Assembly (NCBI RefSeq): GCF_900169065.1
Contig: NZ_FXZB01000007.1
Coordinates: 96,910-160,909, forward strand
Source: Brevibacterium aurantiacum
Lineage (GTDB): Bacteria > Actinomycetota > Actinomycetes > Actinomycetales > Brevibacteriaceae
Length of the DNA stretch: 64,000 nt
Reading direction: 5' to 3'
This document shows positions 36,505-45,179 of the stretch, piece after piece. The first letter of the stretch is position 1, and every line of letters starts with the position of its first letter. A model generated the notes under the pieces. It did not search any database and was not told the DNA's origin. It worked only from the letters and a program-made list of their open reading frames with translations. Both the position numbers and the translations under genes were made by a program.

Positions 36505-37533
36505 CTACTTCGCTGCCGTGGCGGCCTTGTCGAGTTCGTCGAGGTAGTCATCGAGAACGAAGGAGATGGACAGCGGTGTGGGGTTCGCAGCAGTGCCGAG
36601 CGGGGCATCACCGGGCAGGTTGACGATCGACTTGTTCTTGACCGCGGGCATCTGAGACAGCAGCTCGTCGTCTTCGAGCGTCGTGACCAGGTCGTCGCCG
36701 CCGTAGGTGACGATGATGTCGACATCGTCGAAGACGTCGGCCTGTTCGGCGCTGACGGTCGAGGAGAATTGATCGGTCTCGTCGGAGGCCTTCTGGATGC
36801 TGGCGGGTGCCTGCATGCCCAGGTCCTCGAAGAACATGGCGCGGGTGTCATGCGTGGTGTAGAAGTTCACCTCGGACAGGTCCGAGGGATCCACGTGGGT
36901 CAGGAACATCGTCGACATGTCCTTGATCGCAGGGTGGTCGGCGACCGCCGAGTCGATCTCGGTCTCGAGGTCCTTGACGAGCTCCTCGCCTTCCTCTGCC
37001 AGACCGATCGCCTTGCTGTTGATCTCGATCATCTCTCGCCAGGGAGTTCCCCAAGCGGTCTCCGGGTAGGCGACGACGGGCGCGATCTCGCTGAGGGTGT
37101 CGTAGTCCTCCTGGGTGAGACCGGAATACCCGGCGAGGATGACGTCGGGCTGGGTATCGGCGACAGCCTCGAAGTCGATGCCGTCGGTCTCGTCGAAGAG
37201 AGCCGGAGTCTCTGCATCCAGCTCCTCGAGCTTGTCTTCGACCCAGGGGAGGACGCCGTTGCCGTCATCGTCGCCGAAGTCGGCACTGGCCATGCCCACC
37301 GGGACGACCCCCAGTGCCAACGGCACCTCGTGGTTGGCCCAGTTGACGGTGGCCACCCTTTCGGGCTTCTCCTCGATCGTGGTGGTGCCGAGTGCGTGCT
37401 CGATAGTCACCGGTGTCCAGGACTCGTCGCCGCCCTTCGCATCTGCGGGGGTCTCGGTAGATGAGCAGGCGGTGAGCACGAGTGCGGTGGACATGGCTGC
37501 TGCAACGGTCATTGCGCGAAGCGGACGGGACAT
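36505..37533 (-). CDS. Iron-siderophore ABC solute-binding lipoprotein
   Basis: 342 residues. Signal peptide ends in LTAC with Cys23. The mature part starts PVTIEHALGTTTIEEKPERVATV and follows the FepB-like pattern (PDVILAGYSGLTQEDYDTLSEIAPVVAYPE, KAIGLAEEGEELVKDLE). AAGGAAG precedes ATG 37533. It resembles the orphan at 23950-24978. First gene of the importer operon, downstream of an iron box. Confidence 0.95.
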   Translation of the reverse strand: MSRPLRAMTVAAAMSTALVLTACSSTETPADAKGGDESWTPVTIEHALGTTTIEEKPERVATVNWANHEVPLALGVVPVGMASADFGDDDGNGVLPWVEDKLEELDAETPALFDETDGIDFEAVADTQPDVILAGYSGLTQEDYDTLSEIAPVVAYPETAWGTPWREMIEINSKAIGLAEEGEELVKDLETEIDSAVADHPAIKDMSTMFLTHVDPSDLSEVNFYTTHDTRAMFFEDLGMQAPASIQKASDETDQFSSTVSAEQADVFDDVDIIVTYGGDDLVTTLEDDELLSQMPAVKNKSIVNLPGDAPLGTAANPTPLSISFVLDDYLDELDKAATAAK

Positions 37534-37582
37534 CTCTTCCTTTCGGAGGTGCTTCTCAGCACACCCCCGAAGCGAGATTGAG

Positions 37583-37596
37583 TTAGGTGTGCCTAA
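37583..37596. promoter_or_regulatory. IdeR/DtxR-like iron box
   Basis: TTAGG-TGTG-CCTAA is a perfect inverted repeat matching the two half-sites of the IdeR/DtxR consensus, 50 bases before the binding-protein start. It predicts repression by iron. Confidence 0.8.
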
Positions 37597-37690
37597 ACAA
37601 ACTATCGGAGGAATCGCCTGCGCGCAATGGAGTATTTACGACAGATGATTTCGCGAAACGGACACGAGTGATCTTCAGCTCGCGTGCTCC

Positions 37691-38509
37691 TCAGTTCGCG
37701 CTGGGGCGGAACTGCCCCGGTGTGGTGCCCGTGATGCGCTTGAATGCAGTCGTGAATGCACTGACCGAGCGATAGCCGACGCCGGCGGCCGCTTCGTCGA
37801 CCTCTCCGCCGAGGCTGATCATGCTCACCGCGTGCTGGACCCGTGCCGTCGTCGCCCAGCGCCCGAAGCCGAGACCCGTCTCTGCCTCGAAGGCGCGGGT
37901 GATGGTGCGGCCGCTGATCCCCAGTTTCCTCGCCCAGTCCTGGAGACTCGAGGCATCCGCCGGGCCCTCGATGATCGCGTTGGCGATCGGAGCGATGAGC
38001 GGATTGCTCGGCATGTGAAGCAGAAGCTCGTTGTCCGCTGGCGTCATGACGTCGAGGATCATCGCCTCGGTGAGTGAGTAGGAGGAAGTCCCCGGATCGG
38101 TGTGCTGAAGTCGATCGAGAAGGAGCCGGAGCAGAGGGGTGATGGCGATGGCAGTGGGCCGATCGCTGACAAGCGGGTTGTCGAGGCTGAACTGCGCGGC
38201 GTAGACGACGACGCCGGCGGGCGTCCATCCGGAGTGCCGTACTCCTGCGGGAATCCACATCCCTAAGGGCGGGGTGATCGTCCACGTGCGCTGATCGATC
38301 GTGACCGTGCCGACCCCGGCCTCGCGCCAGAGCAGCTCATGTGTCGGATGCGAATGTTCGGACCAGTAGGTCTCGTGCTCCATCGCCTCCTGGGAGCCGA
38401 TGATCCGCAGCGGCATCTCCACCTGACCTGCGGTGTAGCTCGGCAGCGTCCGTTCGGAGGCCGTCGCCACGCGTGCGGTCTTGGAGCGGAAGGGTCTGAT
38501 CGTGGGCAC
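37691..38509 (-). CDS. AraC-family transcriptional regulator
   Basis: 272 residues. The N-terminal cupin part reads HSHPTHELLWREAG and GMWIPAGVRHSGW; the C-terminal double helix-turn-helix reads SLQDWARKLGISGRTITRAFEAETGLGFGRW and GEVDEAAAGVGYRSVSAFTTAFKRITGTTPGQFR. GTG at 38509 is chosen because TATCCT lies exactly 6 bases upstream (leaderless); a far longer open frame to 39316 runs through the amidase gene. Located directly upstream of the importer genes on the same strand, it is probably their activator, as AraC proteins often are for siderophore uptake. Confidence 0.88.
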   Translation of the reverse strand: MPTIRPFRSKTARVATASERTLPSYTAGQVEMPLRIIGSQEAMEHETYWSEHSHPTHELLWREAGVGTVTIDQRTWTITPPLGMWIPAGVRHSGWTPAGVVVYAAQFSLDNPLVSDRPTAIAITPLLRLLLDRLQHTDPGTSSYSLTEAMILDVMTPADNELLLHMPSNPLIAPIANAIIEGPADASSLQDWARKLGISGRTITRAFEAETGLGFGRWATTARVQHAVSMISLGGEVDEAAAGVGYRSVSAFTTAFKRITGTTPGQFRPSAN

Positions 38510-38515
38510 CTCACC

Positions 38516-38521
38516 AGGATA
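38516..38521 (-). promoter_or_regulatory. Leaderless -10 element for the AraC regulator
   Basis: TATCCT on the minus strand ends 6 bases before GTG 38509. Confidence 0.6.
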
Positions 38522-38576
38522 GGCGCAGCCGACCGCGATCTGCGCCCCCGACCTGGGCAGGCGCAGTGAGCCTCGA

Positions 38577-40004
38577 CTAGACGGCCACGATGTGAGGGTG
38601 CTGTCGGTGGAAATCGGTGGCCTGCTGGAAGGTATGCCCAGCGGCCAGCAGCAGGCCCTCCTTGAAGTCACCGGCGACGAACTGAGCAGCCAGCGGGGTG
38701 CCGCGCTCGGTGAAGCCGGCGGGCAGAGTGATCGAGGGCATGCCACAGTTGTCGATCGGTGCCGTCGGAATCGTGACTCCGGCGAACAGCTCGGCGTCGG
38801 AGCCGAGATTCTCCATCTGTGAAATCGTCGGTGAGGCGGCGCCGATGCCTGGAAGCAGCAGCAGGTCGATGTCGGACATGAGAGCGCGCATGCGACCGGT
38901 GAATGCTCGCCGGGATTCGAGCAGCTCGTGGTAGTCGATGGCGCTGAGGCCGCGCCCGATCTCGATGAGGCCGGCGAGGTCGGGACCGTACTCGGCCGAC
39001 CTCGACGGGTAGTTCTCTGCGTGAACGCCCGCGGTCTCGATTCCGCACAGGGCAGTCCATTCCTGTGCCGCTTCGGCGAATCCGGGGGTGCGCACGTCGA
39101 GGACGCGCCAACCGAGGTCGAGGAGCACCTCGATGGTGGATTCGAGCATCTCGTTGGTGACGTCATCGAAATGTTCGGCTGCCAGTTCGCGGTCGAATCC
39201 GACGACCGGGGTGGTCTCGAGCCTGAGCTGCCGGCTGTAGCGGGGCACCGGTTCAAGCGCCGACGTCGGGTCGTTCGGGTCATGGCCGGCGATGGCCTCG
39301 AGGATGATGGCGGCATCGCGTGCGCTGCGCGTCATCGGTCCGATGTGGTCAAGGCTCGGCGCCAAGGGAAAGATGCCGTTGCGTGAGACCCGGCCCCAGG
39401 TGGATTTGAGTCCGGTGACCCCATTGGCCGAGGACGGCAGTCGGATCGAACCTCCGGTGTCCGAGCCCAACGAGCCGTAGCAGAGGCCGGCTGCGGTCGC
39501 GACGCCCGAACCGCTCGAGGAGACCCCTGACCAGGTGTTGGGCTCCCAAGGGTTGACCGGGGTCGGCAGGTCGGGATGATGTCCGGTGAACGCACCCTCG
39601 GTGAGCCGCAGCTTTCCCAGGATCACCGCCCCGGCCGCCCGCAGGCGAGCCACGACGGTGGCGTCGAAGTCGGGCTGGAAGTCGGCGTGGATCGTGGTGC
39701 CCGCACCTGTCGGCGCGTCATGGGTGTAGGCCAGGTCTTTGATCGCCAGCGGCACACCGTGCAGCGGACCCAGCCAGTCCCCGCGCGCCAGACGTTCATC
39801 GAGGTCGTCGGCGGCGGCCAAGGCCGATTCGCGCATCAGGGTGACGAAGGACAGGAGGTGAGGGTCGAGTTCGTCGATCCGGTCGAACATGGCCTCGGTG
39901 GCTGCCCTGGAGCTCAGCCGCCCGGATCTGATGAGTTCCGAGACCTCGTGCAGCTCACGGAACTCGAGTCCGCTGTTCGCCGAGGTGGTTGTGCTGCTGG
40001 CCAT
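38577..40004 (-). CDS. Amidase (amidase-signature family)
   Basis: 475 residues with the Ser-cisSer-Lys triad: Lys89 in PLAIKDL, cis-Ser in GVSSSGSG (163 or 164) and nucleophile Ser186 in GSDTGGSIRLP. Such enzymes hydrolyse aliphatic or aryl amides, or belong to GatA; the lack of gatB/gatC nearby and the length favour a stand-alone amidase. AAGGAGG lies 6 bases before the ATG. Two Ser/Thr-rich residues blocks at the N-terminus are variable. Confidence 0.93.
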   Translation of the reverse strand: MASSTTTSANSGLEFRELHEVSELIRSGRLSSRAATEAMFDRIDELDPHLLSFVTLMRESALAAADDLDERLARGDWLGPLHGVPLAIKDLAYTHDAPTGAGTTIHADFQPDFDATVVARLRAAGAVILGKLRLTEGAFTGHHPDLPTPVNPWEPNTWSGVSSSGSGVATAAGLCYGSLGSDTGGSIRLPSSANGVTGLKSTWGRVSRNGIFPLAPSLDHIGPMTRSARDAAIILEAIAGHDPNDPTSALEPVPRYSRQLRLETTPVVGFDRELAAEHFDDVTNEMLESTIEVLLDLGWRVLDVRTPGFAEAAQEWTALCGIETAGVHAENYPSRSAEYGPDLAGLIEIGRGLSAIDYHELLESRRAFTGRMRALMSDIDLLLLPGIGAASPTISQMENLGSDAELFAGVTIPTAPIDNCGMPSITLPAGFTERGTPLAAQFVAGDFKEGLLLAAGHTFQQATDFHRQHPHIVAV

Positions 40005-40056
40005 GGACGCCTCCTTGCATAGGTTGTCCCCATGCTAACCGGGAAATCTCAGAACG

Positions 40057-40416
40057 TCACTGCTGGTCAGCGCCGCCCCCGGCGAGCTCCCGCAGGGCCT
40101 GGACATGAGCGTCGAGTCGGGCGCTCCCGTCTGTGCTGATGGCGACCCATGTGCGGGGGCGTTTGCCGACATAGCCCTTTCGGACCTCGACCAGCCCCGC
40201 CTTCTCGAGGGCGGAGATGTGGCGGGAGAGCACGGAGTCGGAGACGCCGAGGGAGTCGCGCAGGAGTTTGAATTCCGCGCGGTCCCGATTCTTCAGACTC
40301 GCCACGATGCCGAGTCGAGTGGGATTGTTCAGATCTGATTCGATCCGAGTCAAGGACTCGCCGAGGTTGTCCATCGTGTCATCGGATTCGTCGTCGGTGC
40401 TGATGTAGGGATTCAT
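40057..40416 (-). CDS. Winged-helix transcriptional regulator (ArsR/MarR-like)
   Basis: 119 residues. The winged helix reads LNNPTRLGIVASLKNRDRAEFKLLRDSLGVSDSVLSRHISALEKAGLVEVRKGYVGKRPRTWVAIS, the pattern of small regulators paired with membrane proteins. The start at 40416 is supported by AAAGGACGAGG upstream. It is 19 bases after the small membrane protein gene, so the two are co-transcribed. Inverted repeats upstream of that gene are its likely operator. Confidence 0.85.
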   Translation of the reverse strand: MNPYISTDDESDDTMDNLGESLTRIESDLNNPTRLGIVASLKNRDRAEFKLLRDSLGVSDSVLSRHISALEKAGLVEVRKGYVGKRPRTWVAISTDGSARLDAHVQALRELAGGGADQQ

Positions 40417-40435
40417 GATCGTGCCTCGTCCTTTC

Positions 40436-40855
40436 TCAGCGGCGCAGTCCGACAAGGGCCATGATGGGGGAGAGGACCCAGATGAAGCCGGCAGCGGCGA
40501 ACGGCACCCACGACGTGGGAGTGAACGAGTCGACGATGATCGCTGTGAACAGGGCGACGAAGGTCAGCGGCAGCCAGGTGCAGAGCAGGACGGTTGACCG
40601 GCGACTCCAGCTCAGGGCCTTCACGGAATAGACGATGAGGGTCGGCACCAGCCAGGCGCCGCCGGCGCCGAGGATGATCAGCTGGGTCGTGTTGTCCTCG
40701 ATGAGTCCGACGGCGAGGATCCCCACGGAGATGGCCGCACTGTAGACGAAGAGCATCGTGACCAGCGGCCAGGCATCGCTGGATCGGGCGTGGGCCTGAT
40801 TCGACTCGACCTGCGAGAGAAGGTCCTTGGCCTGCTGCGGGGTGGGCGTGGTCAT
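40436..40855 (-). CDS. Four-helix small membrane protein
   Basis: 139 residues with four predicted membrane segments (VTMLFVYSAAISVGILAVGLI, LIILGAGGAWLVPTLIVYSV, STVLLCTWLPLTFVALFTAII, WVPFAAAGFIWVLSPIMALVG). No family recognised. AAGGAG before ATG 40855. It is transcribed with the winged-helix regulator, a common regulator/membrane-protein pairing whose function is open. Confidence 0.78.
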   Translation of the reverse strand: MTTPTPQQAKDLLSQVESNQAHARSSDAWPLVTMLFVYSAAISVGILAVGLIEDNTTQLIILGAGGAWLVPTLIVYSVKALSWSRRSTVLLCTWLPLTFVALFTAIIVDSFTPTSWVPFAAAGFIWVLSPIMALVGLRR

Positions 40856-40893
40856 GACAACTCCTTCGTTGCTGTCTTCACCGAGAAACGGTG

Positions 40894-40946
40894 ACTTCCT
40901 GATGGAAGTAATTACAGCTTAGCAAGTACTTTCCATAATGGAAAGT
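40894..40946. promoter_or_regulatory. Two related inverted repeats (probable operator)
   Basis: ACTTCC-TGAT-GGAAGT at 40894-40909 and ACTTTCCAT-A-ATGGAAAGT at 40928-40946 are both perfect and share the half-site ACTT(T)CC. They lie 39 to 91 bases before the membrane-protein start, fitting autoregulation by the winged-helix protein. Confidence 0.7.
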
Positions 40947-40976
40947 GCTTTCGCGAAGTTGTTCTCGCAGCAGGGC

Positions 40977-41429
40977 TCAGGCAGAAGCCGCAGCAGCCAC
41001 TGTGGCTGCAAGCTCGGTGGTCGCGCCGAGGTGGTCGGCGGTGACCTCGCCGGTGACGATGAGCGGGTCGAAGGCGAGCCTCCAGCCCAGACCCGTCGTG
41101 ATCTGCTTCATCGCGGTCTCCGCTCCGGTCGTGTCGTAGCCGCCGTGGATCCAATAGGAGAACGGGCGACCGGCGGTCGGCTCCCTGACCGCGTCGTACG
41201 TGGTGTCGAAGAAGTGCTTGAGGGCTCCGGAGATGTAGCCGAAGTTCGCCGTCGTGCCGAGGACGAACCCATCGGCGGCGAGCACGTCCTCGGCCGTCGC
41301 CTCCAAGGCGGGACGGACTATGACGTCGACGTCACCCAGCTCCGGCATGCGCAGTCCGGACAGGGCCGCCTCGGCGATTTCAGTCGTTGCCTGTGACGGG
41401 GAATGATGAACGAGCAATATGCTGACCAT
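40977..41429 (-). CDS. Flavodoxin-like / NAD(P)H-dependent FMN reductase family protein
   Basis: 150 residues of flavodoxin fold: SILLVHHSPSQATTEIAEAA is the FMN-phosphate loop, ADGFVLGTTANFGYISGALKHFFD is the typical second loop, and WIHGGYDTTGAE the third. Likely a quinone or flavin reductase. The promoter is leaderless (TAGTCT, 6 bases before ATG). It is divergent from the sirtuin gene. Confidence 0.88.
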   Translation of the reverse strand: MVSILLVHHSPSQATTEIAEAALSGLRMPELGDVDVIVRPALEATAEDVLAADGFVLGTTANFGYISGALKHFFDTTYDAVREPTAGRPFSYWIHGGYDTTGAETAMKQITTGLGWRLAFDPLIVTGEVTADHLGATTELAATVAAAASA

Positions 41430-41435
41430 GGGACC

Positions 41436-41441
41436 AGACTA
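41436..41441 (-). promoter_or_regulatory. Leaderless -10 element for the flavodoxin-like gene
   Basis: TAGTCT on the minus strand ends 6 bases before ATG 41429. Confidence 0.6.
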
Positions 41442-41471
41442 ACCCTGCAGCATTTCGACGAGGGAGGATTC

Positions 41472-42401
41472 GTGGCAGTCATCTTTGATCCGCTCCGCGG
41501 GCGGACACGACCCGAGCCCAGCCACAGCGATGATGAGATCATCGACGTGCTCACCGGCGCTGCCGAGGCCGTGGGAATCGACACCTCCGGGTGGGCGGTG
41601 CTGACCGGGGCCGGGATGAGCACGGATTCGGGAGTCCCCGACTATCGGGGACCCGACGCCGTTCCCCGCCAGCCGATGACGATCCAGACCTTCCTATCCC
41701 ATCCCGACCAGCGAGCCCGCTACTGGGCGCGTTCCTGGGTGGGCTGGCCGCGGATGCGCTCTGCCCGGCCTAATGCGGCACATCTGGGGCTCGCTCAGCT
41801 GCCCGTCGCCGGCATCGTCACGCAGAATGTCGACGGACTCCACCAGGCCGCGGCACGGGAGGAGGGCAGTCGCAGTCCGGTCATCGATCTGCATGGCAGC
41901 CTGGATCGTGTCATCTGCCTCAAGGAAGGGCACATGTTCGACCGAGACTGGGTCCAGATCCAGTTGAGCGAGCTCAACCCCGAGTTCGCGAAACTCGTGG
42001 GAATCGATCCGATCGATGTCGAGACGGCCCCCGACGGTGACGTGGATCTGGAGGAGACGGCGGATTTCATTGTCACCGACTGCCCCCGCTGCGGTGGAAT
42101 CCTCAAACCCGATGTCGTGTACTTCGGTGACTCCGTGCCTCCGGCGAGGCTGCAGGAGGCGAATCGCATCTGCGCTGAGGCGAGTGGAATCGTCGTGCTC
42201 GGATCCTCGCTCGCGGTGTTGTCGGGGCTGCGTTTCGTGCGGGCGGCGGCGAAGGCCGGGAAGCCGGTGGTCATCGTCACAGACGGTCCCACCAGGGGAG
42301 ATGAGCTTGCTGACTACCGCTCGATCTCCCGCGTCGGCGACTTCGTCAAGGGGTGGGCACTCAGAGGAATCCAAGGCGATGATGACAAGCTTCAGGCATG
42401 A
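41472..42401 (+). CDS. Sir2-family NAD-dependent protein deacylase
   Basis: 309 residues from GTG 41472, preceded by GGGAGGA; an open frame from 41403 overlaps the start of the divergent gene. NAD pocket: LTGAGMSTDSGVPDYRG and TQNVDGLHQAA; catalytic His141 in DLHGSL. The zinc site normally has two CxxC pairs: the second, C204-P-R-C207, is intact, but the first reads C149-L-K-E152, so one Cys is replaced by Glu. Either Glu ligates the metal or zinc binding is altered. The gene overlaps the TIGR03085 gene by 4 bases. Confidence 0.92.
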   Translation: MAVIFDPLRGRTRPEPSHSDDEIIDVLTGAAEAVGIDTSGWAVLTGAGMSTDSGVPDYRGPDAVPRQPMTIQTFLSHPDQRARYWARSWVGWPRMRSARPNAAHLGLAQLPVAGIVTQNVDGLHQAAAREEGSRSPVIDLHGSLDRVICLKEGHMFDRDWVQIQLSELNPEFAKLVGIDPIDVETAPDGDVDLEETADFIVTDCPRCGGILKPDVVYFGDSVPPARLQEANRICAEASGIVVLGSSLAVLSGLRFVRAAAKAGKPVVIVTDGPTRGDELADYRSISRVGDFVKGWALRGIQGDDDKLQA

Positions 42402-43000
42402 GCAATCTTGCCCGAACCGAACGCCTCCGCCTCGTCGATACAGCCAACAGGGCCGGTGAAGACGCCCCGACGCTGTGCGAGGGCTGGACGACACGTGACC
42501 TTGCCACCCACCTCGTCATCCGCGAACGCCACCCCGTGGCCGCCCTCGGCATCTTCATGCCGAAGCTCGAAGGCAAGCGCGAGGAGCAGGAACGTGTGTA
42601 TGCCGCGATGCCGTATTCGAGTCTGCTGGGTCTCGTGGCATCCCCGCCGAGGTGGACCCCGGGTCGGTGGCCCGGCGTCGAATCCGTGATGAACACCGCC
42701 GAATACATCGTCCACCACGAGGACATCCGACGCGCGGAGATCGAATGGATCCCACGCAGGCTGTCCCTGCCGGAGAACCGTGCCGTGTGGACAGCGTGCC
42801 GAACCGCGCTCCTACCCTTCGCTGCCAAGGCCGAGGGCCGCGTCACGATCGTCAGCCCCGGATTCGGCCAGCACAGCACGGGCAGAAAATCCGGCGGGAG
42901 TAAGGGCGGTGCCCAGGGGCTCACCATCACCGGTGAACCCGTGGAGATCCTGCTCTACCTCATGGGCCGAGAGGACCATGCCCTCGTCGATGTGAAGTGA
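42398..43000 (+). CDS. TIGR03085 family (DinB-like, mycothiol-related) protein
   Basis: 200 residues. The opening (ERLRLVDTANRAGEDAPTLCEGWTTRDLATHLVIRERHP) and the metal-binding His residues (THL, IVHHEDIRRA) are those of the TIGR03085 branch of the maleylpyruvate-isomerase/DinB fold, typical of mycothiol-producing actinobacteria. Enzymatic role unknown; transfer or isomerisation with mycothiol is possible. Translation is coupled to the sirtuin gene by an ATGA overlap. Confidence 0.9.
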   Translation: MSNLARTERLRLVDTANRAGEDAPTLCEGWTTRDLATHLVIRERHPVAALGIFMPKLEGKREEQERVYAAMPYSSLLGLVASPPRWTPGRWPGVESVMNTAEYIVHHEDIRRAEIEWIPRRLSLPENRAVWTACRTALLPFAAKAEGRVTIVSPGFGQHSTGRKSGGSKGGAQGLTITGEPVEILLYLMGREDHALVDVK

Positions 43001-43022
43001 GGGACCGCATCGTTGGGCGAGG

Positions 43023-43038
43023 CGGGGGAAAACCCCCG
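43023..43038 (+). terminator. Small GC hairpin after the TIGR03085 gene
   Basis: CGGGGG-AAAA-CCCCCG, 22 bases after the stop; short, no T-run. Confidence 0.45.
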
Positions 43039-43086
43039 AACAGCTGAACGGTTTGTATCATTCCCCTGCCAAGTGCAAGTTCCTAA

Positions 43087-43554
43087 GCTGATACCAACAG
43101 CAGCCGCACAAGCAGAGGCAGAAAGATCCACCCCACCCCCACCCCCAACTCCGACTACACAGCAGAGACCAACTACCCCTCGAACTCCGGATACTCCTCG
43201 ACCACTGGTGGCCAGGGCTACCTGGAAGCGAATCAGGGCTACACCACCGGCGCACAGCCACCGCAGTCCTACCGCGCCCGGGCAGAGGAAGATCCGGGCA
43301 AGGTCCTGGGAATCATCTCCCTCGTCGCGACCCTCTCGACCTTCCTGGGCTTCAACTTCCTCGGCCCCATCGTCGGCATCATCACCGGCCATATGGCGCG
43401 CAAGAACTCACGAAGCGCGGGTTTCGGCGACAACGAGATGGGCAAATGGGGCTTCATCCTCGGCATCGTCTTCATCTCAGTGGCGGTGCTGGGCGGACTG
43501 CTCGGCCTGTCCATCGCAGGATTCGCCGGACTGGCAGGACTCCTCGGGGCCTAG
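43087..43554 (+). pseudogene. DUF4190-like small membrane protein without a usable start codon
   Basis: The frame ending at TAG 43552 encodes a Tyr/Gly/Asn/Gln-rich stretch (NSDYTAETNYPSNSGYSS), then KVLGIISLVATLSTFLGFN, FLGPIVGIITGHMARKNSRS and FILGIVFISVAVLGGLLGL, two membrane segments with the GHMAR turn of DUF4190 proteins. Going upstream the frame closes at TAA 43084-43086 and contains no ATG, GTG or TTG before the membrane part. A C-rich run (43129-43150) lies just where the usual N-terminus would begin, so a frameshift there or loss of the start is likely. It converges with the spermidine-synthase-like gene, overlapping 4 bases. Confidence 0.6.
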
Positions 43555-45179
43555 TACCCGACCCAGGCTCCGCGCTCCTGGTCGAGCACGCGAGGGTGGA
43601 GCAGGGTCGAGGCCTCAACATCACCGACGGAAGCCCGATCACGGTCGGGCGCGAACGTGGTGGAGGACGCGAGCACTTCAGCCGTCGCGAATTTCAATCC
43701 CTCGGGAGCATCCCGGGGGATTGTCACGTTCGGACCCTGCTCCTCGGCTCCACTGCCTTCGGAGGCATCGGCCAGGAAATAGCCCCAGTCACCGAAGCTG
43801 GGGACATCGACGTGATAGGGCGTGGTGGCCAGGCCCGCCTCGGCGACGGCCTCCCCGATGCCCCAATAGGCCTCCGGAGCGAAGTACGGGGAGCCAGCCT
43901 GGACGACGAGCCTGGCCTCGGGGGACATGACCTGTTTGATCAGTCCGTAGAACTCGATGCTGTAGAGCTTCGAGGTGGCGACATCGTCCGGATCCGGCAG
44001 ATCGGCGATGACCGCATCGTAGGCGGTGTGCTCGGCTTCGCGCAGCCAGGTGAACGCATCGGCGGCGATGGTCTTCACTCGGGGATCATCGAGGGAGTCT
44101 TCGTTGAAGTCAGTGAAGTGGTCCGATGTCTTGGCGAGTTCGAGGACGCGGGGGTCGAGGTCGACGAGTGTCACCGATTCGACATCGGGATATTTGAGGA
44201 TCTCCCGCACAGCCAGACCGTCCCCGCCGCCGAGGACGAGGACATTGCGCTTGGGCCCATCCATGAGCGGATGGACCAGGGACTCGTGATAGCGATATTC
44301 GTCGGCCGAAGCGAACTGCAGATCTCCATTGAGGTAGAGCCGCGTGTCCCCGGTCTTCTGTGACTCGGTGAGCACGATCTCCTGGTAGTCCGTGCGCTGG
44401 GAATAGACGATCGGATCCCGGTAGAGGCGCTGCCGGGTCGTCATCTCGATGTCGTCGGTGAACACCCAGACCACGGTGAGTCCGCCGACGATGAGGACGA
44501 GCAGGCCAGCCAGGATCACCTGTGTGCGGGTGCGGATCTCGGTGCGGAAGAGCCAGAGCACGATGAGGATGCCGACGACGGCATTCGTGATCCCCACCGC
44601 CAGAGCGCCTCTGGGCAGACCGAAGATCGGGAGCAGGATGAAGGGGAAGGCGAGCCCGCCGACCAGCCCGCCGACGTAGTCCGCGGCGAAGAGATCGGCG
44701 ACGGCGCTGGAGGCCTTCTGCGCCCGGATGCGTTGGACGAGCTCCATGAGCAGGGGGATCTCCGCGCCGATGAGCGCGCCGATGACGAAGGCGAGGGCGA
44801 CCATCGCGACTGTGTAGATGTCGGCGAAGGCGAAGGCGAGGTAGAGCAGGATGACCGAGAGGCCGCCGATGATGCCCAGCGCGGCCTCGATGAGGGCGAA
44901 GGCGACTGCGGCGAACTCGGTCAGGCGCTTCGTGGCCAGGGACCCGATGCCCATCGCGAATACCATGACCGAAAGGACGATCGAGGCCTGAACGATGGTG
45001 TCGCCGAGGAGGTAGGAGCCGAGTGCGACGAGCGCGAGCTCGTAGACCATGCCGCAGCTGGCGCAGATGAAGACGGCCAGGAGCACGAAGAAGCGGGCGG
45101 GTCCTGGCTTCAGCGGCAGCGTGATCGGTTTGCTGCCGCCGATGCTATCGGCGTCAGCGGATTCTGTCGGTGAACTCAA
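43551..45179 (-). CDS. Membrane-anchored spermidine-synthase-like protein
   Basis: 542 residues. The start is TTG 45179, overlapping the DUF350 stop (TTGA); the longer frame reads into that gene. About seven membrane segments fill residues 15-240. The C-terminal domain has the aminopropyltransferase fold: NVLVLGGGDGLAVREIL and VTLVDLDPRVLELAKT for the nucleotide site, YDAVIADLPDPDD for the catalytic Asp region, and YHESLVHP. Whether it makes polyamines is doubtful, since such fused proteins sit in this operon without polyamine genes. It is the last gene of the DUF4178 operon. Confidence 0.9.
   Translation of the reverse strand: MSSPTESADADSIGGSKPITLPLKPGPARFFVLLAVFICASCGMVYELALVALGSYLLGDTIVQASIVLSVMVFAMGIGSLATKRLTEFAAVAFALIEAALGIIGGLSVILLYLAFAFADIYTVAMVALAFVIGALIGAEIPLLMELVQRIRAQKASSAVADLFAADYVGGLVGGLAFPFILLPIFGLPRGALAVGITNAVVGILIVLWLFRTEIRTRTQVILAGLLVLIVGGLTVVWVFTDDIEMTTRQRLYRDPIVYSQRTDYQEIVLTESQKTGDTRLYLNGDLQFASADEYRYHESLVHPLMDGPKRNVLVLGGGDGLAVREILKYPDVESVTLVDLDPRVLELAKTSDHFTDFNEDSLDDPRVKTIAADAFTWLREAEHTAYDAVIADLPDPDDVATSKLYSIEFYGLIKQVMSPEARLVVQAGSPYFAPEAYWGIGEAVAEAGLATTPYHVDVPSFGDWGYFLADASEGSGAEEQGPNVTIPRDAPEGLKFATAEVLASSTTFAPDRDRASVGDVEASTLLHPRVLDQERGAWVGY

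Noticed and set aside
38510..39316. N-terminal extension of the AraC gene to 541 residues
   Set aside because: The extension is an out-of-frame reading of the amidase gene, Ser/Pro/Arg-rich, and a leaderless start at 38509 fits better.
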